Shown here: positions 57,971 through 64,000 of the stretch, one piece after another
Numbering within the stretch: position 1 is the stretch's first letter
How the letters are laid out: the number at the start of each line of letters is the position of its first letter
Source: Pseudomonas sp. UMAB-08
GTDB taxonomy: Bacteria; Pseudomonadota; Gammaproteobacteria; Pseudomonadales; Pseudomonadaceae
Assembly: GCF_900095225.1 (NCBI RefSeq)
Contig: NZ_LT607424.1
Coordinates: forward strand, 31,597 to 95,596
Direction of reading: 5' to 3'
DNA: 64,000 nucleotides
The notes under the pieces: model-generated
Databases searched by the model: none
Seen by the model: only the letters and a program-made list of their open reading frames with translations
What the model was told of the DNA's origin: nothing
Translations under genes and position numbers: made by a program

Positions 57971-59539
57971 ATGGGTTGGCTCAATCGCCACACATTCTTA
58001 CCGTTTCTCGAATGGCTACCCCGGCAGACCCGCGCCAGCGTCGGTCGTGATGCCGTGGTGGGGCTGAGCGGAGCGATTCTGGCGCTGCCGCAATCCATTG
58101 CTTATGCGTTGATCGCCGGCTTGCCGCCTGAGTACGGTCTGTACGCGGCCATCGTTCCGGTGCTGATCGCCTGCCTGTGGGGCTCGTCGTGGCATCTGAT
58201 CTGCGGACCCACTGCGGCGATCTCTATCGTGCTGTACGCCAGCATCAGTCCCATGGCGGTGCCGGCCAGTCAGGACTACATCACCCTGATCCTGTTGCTG
58301 ACCTTTCTCGCCGGGATCTTTCAATGGCTGCTGGGGCTGCTGCGCTTTGGCGCGGTGGTGAACTTCGTTTCACATTCGGTGGTGCTGGGCTTTACCTTGG
58401 GCGCCGCCGTGGTGATTGCGTTGGGGCAACTGCCTAATTTATTCGGCCTTGAACTCAGCGGCCAGACCACCGCGCTTCGAAGCCTGATGACGTTGCTTGA
58501 GCATCGGGGCGAGATCGACCACGCATCGTTGACTCTAGGCGCCATAACCCTGGCCCTGGGCGCATTCCTGAAATACCTGGTGCCTCGTTGGCCGACGCTG
58601 CTGATCACCCTGGTGGCCGGGAGTGTGTTGGTCTGGCTGTGGCCCGCGATGTTCGGTCACGTCAAGTTGGTCAGCGCCTTCGTTGGGCATTTGCCGCCGT
58701 TCAGTGCATTGCCGCTGGACCTGGAGCTGGCTCTGAAACTCCTGCCCAGTGCCGTGGCCGTAGGCATGCTCGGGCTGGTCACCAGCTTGTCGATTGCCCG
58801 CTCGCTGTCCGCACGCTCGCAACAATTGCTTAACGCCAATCAGGAGCTGCGCGCCCAAGGCCTGTCCAACATGGTGGGCGCCTTGTTCTCGGGCTATCTG
58901 TCCTCCGGCTCCTTTACCCGATCAGGCCTGAGTTACGAAGGCGGTGCTCGCTCACCATTGGCCGGGGTGTTTTCGGCGCTGTGGGTGGCGTTGTTCGCGG
59001 TGGCTGGGGCGTCGTTGATCGCACACATCCCGATCCCGAGCATGGCGGCATCGATCCTGTTGATCTGCTGGGGATTGGTCGATCATCGCGGCATTCGCGC
59101 ACTGTTCCGCGTCAGCCATCCCGAGTTCCTGGTGATGGCGCTGACCTGCCTGGCGACCCTGCTGCTGGAACTGCAAACAGCGATTTACGCGGGCGTGCTG
59201 GCGTCGCTGTTCTTCTACCTCAAGCGCACCTCACAGCCACGGGTCCAGCAGTGGCGCGATGGCGACGACGATATCCTCCGCGTCGGCGGCTCGATCTTTT
59301 TCGGCGCCAGCCATTACCTGCAAGTCATTCTGCAACGCAGCAAGGGGGCGCGCGTGGTGATCGATGCGCAACACATCAACTTCATCGATTATTCAGGTGT
59401 CGAAATGCTCCACCAGGAAGCCCGCCGCCTGCGTACCCAAGGCCGCAGCCTGACCCTCAGGCGCGCCCGGCCCCAAGTGATCGAGGAGCTGCGCAAGCTC
59501 GAAGGGCCAGAGAAATGCCCGATTCTATTCGAGGATTAA
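57971..59539 (+). CDS. SulP family permease with STAS domain (choline-sulfate cluster)
   Basis: The 522-residue protein has a SulP transport core (ALPQSIAYALIAGLPPEYGLYAAIVP is the signature region near residue 40) with about 12 helices and a C-terminal STAS domain (about 415-515, HINFIDYSGVEMLHQEARRL with the STAS loop). Placed after betC and choX it may import choline-O-sulfate or sulfate, or export the sulfate released by BetC. The direction and substrate are inferred from context. An upstream GAGAG lies 7 bases before the ATG. Confidence 0.88.
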   Translation: MGWLNRHTFLPFLEWLPRQTRASVGRDAVVGLSGAILALPQSIAYALIAGLPPEYGLYAAIVPVLIACLWGSSWHLICGPTAAISIVLYASISPMAVPASQDYITLILLLTFLAGIFQWLLGLLRFGAVVNFVSHSVVLGFTLGAAVVIALGQLPNLFGLELSGQTTALRSLMTLLEHRGEIDHASLTLGAITLALGAFLKYLVPRWPTLLITLVAGSVLVWLWPAMFGHVKLVSAFVGHLPPFSALPLDLELALKLLPSAVAVGMLGLVTSLSIARSLSARSQQLLNANQELRAQGLSNMVGALFSGYLSSGSFTRSGLSYEGGARSPLAGVFSALWVALFAVAGASLIAHIPIPSMAASILLICWGLVDHRGIRALFRVSHPEFLVMALTCLATLLLELQTAIYAGVLASLFFYLKRTSQPRVQQWRDGDDDILRVGGSIFFGASHYLQVILQRSKGARVVIDAQHINFIDYSGVEMLHQEARRLRTQGRSLTLRRARPQVIEELRKLEGPEKCPILFED

Positions 59540-59564
59540 CGGTGACCGGGCGAGCGCCCAGGCA

Positions 59565-60389
59565 TCAGGCGCTGGCCAGCTGCCGTCGTAATTCAGCCAA
59601 CACCGGTGCGGTGTCCGGACGAACGCCGCGCCATAGATAGAACGCTTCCGCAGCCTGCTCGGCGAGCATGCCCAGACCGTCCAGCACGTGGGCCGCACCG
59701 TGCTCGGTGGCCCAGCGGCAGAATGGCGTCGGCTCTTTGCCGTACATCATGTCGTAGCAGACGGTATGACCCGGCAGAATAAGGCTTGGCGAAATCGGCG
59801 GCAGTTCACCCGCGAGGCTGGCGGAAGTGGCATTGATGATCAGGTCTACCGGCTCCGCCAACCAACTGAAGCCTGCGGCGGACACGGGCCCCAGATCGGC
59901 GAATTGATGGGCCAGCAACTCGGCTTTTTCCACGGTGCGATTGGCGATCACCACCGCCAGCGGCTTTTCAGCCAACAGCGGCTCCAGCGCACCCCGTACC
60001 GCACCGCCCGCGCCGAGCAGAAGGATGCGTTTGCCCTGCAGGCTGACACCGGCGTTCACCTTCAGATCCCGCACCAATCCCGCGCCATCGGTGTTATCGC
60101 CGAGCAGTCGACCATCGGCACCCTTGCGCAACGTATTCACGGCACCCGCACGTTGTGCGCGCTCGGTCAGGCTGTCGGCCAGGCGAAAGGCCTGCTCCTT
60201 GAACGGCACAGTGATGTTGGCGCCCTGCCCGTGTTCAAAGAACGCCTGAGCGCAACCGATGAAATCGTCCAGCGGCGCCAACAAGGCGCTGTAATCCAGC
60301 TGCTGACCGGTCTGCTCGGCGAACAGACGATGGATCAACGGCGATTTGCTGTGGCCGATGGGGTTACCGAAAACGACGTAGCGGTCCAT
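59565..60389 (-). CDS. aroE: Shikimate dehydrogenase
   Basis: AroE reduces 3-dehydroshikimate to shikimate with NADPH in aromatic amino-acid synthesis. The 274-residue protein has substrate residues in NPIGHSKSPLIH, the catalytic Lys in NITVPFKEQAF, the Asp in GDNTDGAGLVRDL, and the NADP-binding GAGGAVRGAL with NRT after the second strand. It is 54 bases after hemF on the same strand. Confidence 0.95.
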   Translation of the reverse strand: MDRYVVFGNPIGHSKSPLIHRLFAEQTGQQLDYSALLAPLDDFIGCAQAFFEHGQGANITVPFKEQAFRLADSLTERAQRAGAVNTLRKGADGRLLGDNTDGAGLVRDLKVNAGVSLQGKRILLLGAGGAVRGALEPLLAEKPLAVVIANRTVEKAELLAHQFADLGPVSAAGFSWLAEPVDLIINATSASLAGELPPISPSLILPGHTVCYDMMYGKEPTPFCRWATEHGAAHVLDGLGMLAEQAAEAFYLWRGVRPDTAPVLAELRRQLASA

Positions 60390-60443
60390 GAGGGTTCCTG
60401 AATGCGGATGTGTCTGCTGATCGTCTTCGCGTTTGACCCGGTA

Positions 60444-61358
60444 TCAGGCCTGCGCCAACCAATCGCGATCCTGCAAAAAATACTCGGTCAGACGGGCTTC
60501 TTCGGTGCCTGGCTCGGCTTTCCAGTCGTAGCCCCAGCGCACGTGCGGCGGCAGTGACATGAGGATCGACTCGGTACGCCCGCCCGATTGCAGGCCGAAC
60601 AGTGTGCCACGGTCGTAGACCAGATTGAACTCGACGTAACGGCCGCGACGAAACTCCTGAAACTCCCGCTGTTGCGCGGTGTACGCCGTGGCCTTGCGGC
60701 GCTGAACGATCGGCAGATAGGCCTCGATGTACGCATCGCCAATCGCGCGCAGGAAGGCGAAGCTGGTGTCGAAATCCCACTCGTTCAGGTCATCGAAAAA
60801 CAAGCCGCCAACGCCGCGTGGCTCATTGCGGTGTTTGATATGGAAGTAGGTGTCGCACCACGCCTTGTAGCGCGGATAGATATCGGCGCCGAACGGCGCA
60901 CAGGCCTGCTCGGCAACACGGTGCCAATGCACGCAGTCTTCTTCTACCGCGTAATACGGCGTCAGGTCGAAACCGCCGCCGAACCACCAGACCGGCTCTT
61001 CGCCTTCTTTTTCAGCGATGAAAAAACGCACGTTGGCGTGTGAAGTCGGTACATGCGGGTTGTGCGGGTGGATCACCAGCGACACACCCAATGCTTCAAA
61101 ACCACGCCCTGCGAGCTCGGGCCGATGGGCGCTGGCTGACGGTGGCAGGCCGGTGCCGAATACGTGGGAGAAGTTAACCCCACCTTTTTCGATCACTCCG
61201 CCATTTTCGATGACTCGGGTACGCCCACCGCCGCCAGCCGGGCGAGTCCAGGCATCTTCGACGAAGCGGGCGCTGCCGTCTTCGGCTTCCAATGCGTTGC
61301 AAATCCGGTCTTGCAGGTCAAGCAGGTAGGCTTTAACGGCCTCGGTGCGGGTAGTCAT
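60444..61358 (-). CDS. hemF: Oxygen-dependent coproporphyrinogen III oxidase
   Basis: HemF converts coproporphyrinogen III to protoporphyrinogen IX using O2 in haem synthesis. The 304-residue length and motifs (FVEDAWTRPAGGGGRTRVIENG, VIHPHNPHVPTSHANVRFF, WWFGGGFDLTPYY) are those of HemF. I start at ATG 61358; the track of open frame upstream continues another 67 codons but crosses a different, poorly coding region. In Pseudomonas hemF is linked to aroE. Confidence 0.95.
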   Translation of the reverse strand: MTTRTEAVKAYLLDLQDRICNALEAEDGSARFVEDAWTRPAGGGGRTRVIENGGVIEKGGVNFSHVFGTGLPPSASAHRPELAGRGFEALGVSLVIHPHNPHVPTSHANVRFFIAEKEGEEPVWWFGGGFDLTPYYAVEEDCVHWHRVAEQACAPFGADIYPRYKAWCDTYFHIKHRNEPRGVGGLFFDDLNEWDFDTSFAFLRAIGDAYIEAYLPIVQRRKATAYTAQQREFQEFRRGRYVEFNLVYDRGTLFGLQSGGRTESILMSLPPHVRWGYDWKAEPGTEEARLTEYFLQDRDWLAQA

Positions 61359-61541
61359 CGGGTCACCTTGAAACATCACTGAGCCACTGGGGTTACGGGG
61401 GAGTGGCAAATCGGCGCGTAGCATACCACCGGCGTTATGGCCGCCGCAGTTGACGAGGATCAAGGGAGAGAGCCCGATGGCTCTTTTCGTAGTAGTCTTT
61501 TTCCGTATTTTTTGTTTCCACTCATCACCGGAGATGAACAG

Positions 61542-62516
61542 ATGGCAAAGCGTATCCAATTCAGCACCGTGGGTGGCCCTGAAGTCCTTGAGTATGTGGA
61601 CTTCGAACCTGCGGAACCGGGCCCACAGCAGGTCTGCGTGCGCAATAAGGCGATTGGCCTCAATTTCATCGACACCTATTTCCGCAGCGGTCTGTATCCA
61701 GCGCCATCCATGCCGTCAGGCCTGGGGACTGAGGGCGCGGGTGTGGTTGAAGCGGTCGGCAGCGACGTCAGCCAGTTCAAGGTAGGCGACCGCGTGGCAT
61801 ACGGCGTTGGTCCACTGGGGGCGTACAGTGACGTGCACGTGATTCCTGCCGCGAATCTGGTGAAGTTGCCGGAGTCGATCAGCTTCGAAGACGCCGCCGC
61901 AGTGATGCTTAAAGGCCTGACCGTGCAATACCTGCTGCGCCAGACGTATGCGGTGAAGAGTGGTGAAACGGTGCTGTTCCATGCCGCCGCTGGCGGCGTC
62001 GGTTCGCTGGCCTGCCAATGGGCCAAGGCCTTGGGTGTGAAGCTGATCGGGACTGTCAGTTCGCCGGAAAAAGCCGCTCATGCCAAGGCACTCGGCGCAT
62101 GGGCGACCATCGATTACAGCAAAGAAGACGTGGTCAAACGGGTTCTGGAATTAACCGACGGCAAAAAATGCCCAGTGGTATACGACGGCGTGGGGCAAGA
62201 CACGTGGCTGACGTCGCTCGATTGCGTGGCGCCACGCGGTTTGCTGGTCAGCTTCGGCAACGCATCAGGGCCGGTGGCCGGGGTTAACCTGGGAATCCTC
62301 GCGCAGAAAGGCTCGTTGTACGTCACTCGTCCGACACTGGCCACTTACGCCAACCCCGAAAACCTGCAACACATGGCCGACGAGCTGTTCGCGATGCTTA
62401 CCAGCGGCAAGGTCAAGGTGGGTGACGTCCAGCGCTACGCTTTGAAAGACGCAGCCAAGGCGCAAACCGAGCTCAGCGCCCGGCGCACCACAGGCTCGAC
62501 GATTCTGATTCCATAA
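61542..62516 (+). CDS. qor: Quinone oxidoreductase (NADPH:quinone reductase, MDR family)
   Basis: The 324-residue zinc-free medium-chain reductase matches Qor: KAIGLNFIDTYFRSGLYP substrate side, GTEGAGVVEAVGSDV, and NADPH-binding AAAGGVGSLACQWAKALG. It reduces quinones and electrophiles by one or two electrons. GGAG lies 8 bases before ATG 61542; the longer frame overlaps the hemF promoter region and is rejected. It is divergent from hemF. Confidence 0.93.
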   Translation: MAKRIQFSTVGGPEVLEYVDFEPAEPGPQQVCVRNKAIGLNFIDTYFRSGLYPAPSMPSGLGTEGAGVVEAVGSDVSQFKVGDRVAYGVGPLGAYSDVHVIPAANLVKLPESISFEDAAAVMLKGLTVQYLLRQTYAVKSGETVLFHAAAGGVGSLACQWAKALGVKLIGTVSSPEKAAHAKALGAWATIDYSKEDVVKRVLELTDGKKCPVVYDGVGQDTWLTSLDCVAPRGLLVSFGNASGPVAGVNLGILAQKGSLYVTRPTLATYANPENLQHMADELFAMLTSGKVKVGDVQRYALKDAAKAQTELSARRTTGSTILIP

Positions 62517-62526
62517 GCCTAAAACC

Positions 62527-63084
62527 CTAGCCTGGGCGAACGGTCTCGCCGGTCACCAGGTCACGGATCAGACTGGGGTGCTTGCGCCCGCCCAGCAGGC
62601 CGCCGAGCACCCAGTCGATGTCCCCGCGAAAATACTGCTCAACCCGAATACGCGTCCGGGCAGCCGGGCGCCCGAGCGGGTTGGCGGACGTCGAGATCAA
62701 CGGTCCAACCAGCGAACAGAGTTCACGCACCTGCGGGTGATCGCTGACGCGCAATGCCACCGTGTCGTGAATACCAGTGATCCACTCGGGCAGCAGGTTC
62801 TGATGCGGCACCAGCCAGGTATTGGGACCTGGCCAAGTGCTGGCCATACGGTCGATCCAGATTTCAGGGAAGTCCTCCATGAGGAAGTCGAACTGGCGGA
62901 TGTTGTCGGCCACCAGAATCAGGCCTTTGTCCACAGGACGGGATTTGATTGCCAGCAACCGATACACCGCCTCTTCATTCCATGGATCGCAGCCCAGCCC
63001 CCATACCGCCTCGGTCGGGTAGGCAATTACCGCACCGGCTCGAATTTCTCGTGCGGCTTGCTGCACACGCCAACTGCTGACCAT
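62527..63084 (-). CDS. tsaC: Threonylcarbamoyl-AMP synthase TsaC (YrdC)
   Basis: It makes threonylcarbamoyl-AMP from threonine, bicarbonate and ATP for the universal tRNA modification t6A37. The 185-residue single-domain protein has the YrdC motifs: AYPTEAVWGLGCDP, LLAIKSRPVDKGLILV, TWPGPNTWLVP and STSANPLGRPAARTR. Size fits TsaC rather than the longer Sua5. It follows dprA by 38 bases on the same strand, the usual dprA-tsaC pairing. Confidence 0.95.
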   Translation of the reverse strand: MVSSWRVQQAAREIRAGAVIAYPTEAVWGLGCDPWNEEAVYRLLAIKSRPVDKGLILVADNIRQFDFLMEDFPEIWIDRMASTWPGPNTWLVPHQNLLPEWITGIHDTVALRVSDHPQVRELCSLVGPLISTSANPLGRPAARTRIRVEQYFRGDIDWVLGGLLGGRKHPSLIRDLVTGETVRPG

Positions 63085-63122
63085 TGTTCTCTCTCCGGGT
63101 AAACGCTACGGGCAGTTTAACC

Positions 63123-64000
63123 TCAGCGCGCACGGCCAAACCATCGTCCTGCCTCACTGCTGATGCGCCCCTCCAGCTCGAGCTCAGTCAATGCAGCCAA
63201 TACTTTTGGCAACGGCCAGCCGCTGGACAGTGCCAACCCTTCGCTGGTGTGGGGCGCTGCATGTAACAAATCAAGCAGGGGATGGCTGGCAGCGGTTGTT
63301 GTCGGCAAGGGCGCGACAAAGGCGGCCGCAGGGCTGGCAATGTTCTGCCAGCCACGCAGGGCTTCAAGAATGTGTTCGACGGTTTCGACCAGCACCGCAC
63401 CGTCACGAATCAGTTGGTGACACCCGCGGGCGCCGGGGTGATGAATAGAGCCTGGAATCGCGTACACCTCGCGGCCCTGTTCTGCCGCCAGGCGTGCCGT
63501 GATCAACGAACCGCTGGCGACGCTGGCCTCGACCACCAACACACCCAGTGACAATCCACTGATGATTCGATTGCGTCGCGGGAAGTTGCTCGCCTGCGGC
63601 CCGGCGTCCAGAGGGAACTCGGAAACCACGGCACTGCCCTGGGCACTCATGGTCGCTGCCAGCTGACGATGGCGCTGTGGATAAAAATTTTCGATGCCCG
63701 TGCCCAAGACGCCAATTGTCTGCCCGCCAACGTCCAAAGCACCTTGATGCGCGGCGCCATCGATGCCCAATGCGAGGCCGCTGGTGATGACAAAACCAGC
63801 GCCCGCCAAGCTTCGGGCGAAGGCTGTGGCCGTGTCCAGTCCAGGCTTCGAAGCGCGTCGACTGCCGACCATTCCCAGCTGCGGACGCTCAAGAATGCTC
63901 GGGTCACCGGCCACAAACAGCAATGGCGGTGCATCGGCAATTTCAGCCAGCAGTGCAGGGTAGGTGGGGTCGTCCCACATCAGTAAATGCTGGCCGGGAC
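63123..64000 (-). CDS. dprA: DNA processing protein DprA (5' end cut by window)
   Basis: DprA binds incoming single-stranded DNA and loads RecA during natural transformation. About 292 residues are visible from the right edge; the N-terminal SAM-like part (roughly 70-80 residues) lies outside. The Rossmann fold shows GSRRASKPG, SGLALGIDGAAHQGAL, GTGIENFYPQRHRQL and EFPLDAGPQASNFPRRNRIISGLS. A C-terminal winged-helix-like DML1 domain (ALSSGWPLPKVLAALTELELEGRISSEAG) closes it. The internal Met near 63980 is not the true start because the family's conserved residues continue past it. Confidence 0.93.
   Translation of the reverse strand, partial: PGQHLLMWDDPTYPALLAEIADAPPLLFVAGDPSILERPQLGMVGSRRASKPGLDTATAFARSLAGAGFVITSGLALGIDGAAHQGALDVGGQTIGVLGTGIENFYPQRHRQLAATMSAQGSAVVSEFPLDAGPQASNFPRRNRIISGLSLGVLVVEASVASGSLITARLAAEQGREVYAIPGSIHHPGARGCHQLIRDGAVLVETVEHILEALRGWQNIASPAAAFVAPLPTTTAASHPLLDLLHAAPHTSEGLALSSGWPLPKVLAALTELELEGRISSEAGRWFGRAR

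Noticed and set aside
1..64000. CRISPR arrays, tRNA or rRNA genes, integrases, transposases, toxin-antitoxin or defence genes
   Set aside because: I looked for regularly spaced repeats, cloverleaf-like stretches and the relevant protein motifs and saw none. Small degenerate elements could be missed by eye.

Overview
The window is a stretch of chromosome from a Pseudomonas, most likely of the P. fluorescens/P. putida lineage. The evidence is the GC-rich codon use, Pseudomonas-type gene blocks (dgcH-EEP-dsbA-cc4-cyt c5-engB-ersA-polA; znuA/zur-znuCB; the coxBA-ctaG-coxC-SURF1-ctaA-cyoE-sco cluster; trpI/trpBA; aroE-hemF-qor-tsaC-dprA) and REP-type intergenic hairpins. Gene order at the right end (aroE, hemF, qor, tsaC, dprA) is the origin-proximal order known in Pseudomonas, so dnaA/oriC probably lies to the right. 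I see no rRNA, tRNA, insertion sequence, prophage or CRISPR array. Both ends are cut inside genes: an EAL protein at the left and dprA at the right.

Layout. 1-8 kb: c-di-GMP turnover (an EAL protein and the GGDEF enzyme DgcH), a lipoprotein amidase, an EEP-family hydrolase, DsbA, two periplasmic c-type cytochromes and the GTPase EngB. 8.1-8.3 kb: a clear ErsA-type small RNA with its own sigma-22-like promoter, then polA, whose 3'-5' exonuclease motif I looks inactivated. 11-16 kb: a DUF2782 protein, thrB and the Zur-regulated zinc importer. 16-22 kb: katE, the metNIQ methionine importer, a VOC protein and a 0.4 kb repeat bounded by perfect inverted repeats. 22.6-31.1 kb: the aa3-type cytochrome c oxidase with its assembly factors (heme a synthesis, copper insertion), including a little-described SCO-like protein. 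31-36 kb: an uncharacterised protein, a beta-carbonic anhydrase/SulP pair and a radical-SAM gene under a LexA box. 36-40 kb: a three-subunit gluconate dehydrogenase with a PtxS-like operator. 40-49 kb: prlC, gamma-carbonic anhydrase, HAD phosphatase, a metallo-aminopeptidase-like lipoprotein, OsmC, a flavin monooxygenase-like enzyme, dodecin and small stress-type proteins. 49-53 kb: trpI/trpBA with a TrpI operator. 53-59.5 kb: small orphan genes, then a choline-O-sulfate module (LysR regulator, choline sulfatase, choline-binding protein, SulP permease). 59.5-64 kb: aroE, hemF, qor, tsaC, dprA.

Most of the content is core genome. I did not find a wholly new defence or mobile system. The observations most worth following are the PolA exonuclease substitutions, the SCO-like protein in the cox operon, the interleaved complementary segments upstream of coxB, the inverted-repeat-bounded element at 22.2-22.6 kb, and three operators (LexA, PtxS, LysR-type) that give testable regulation.
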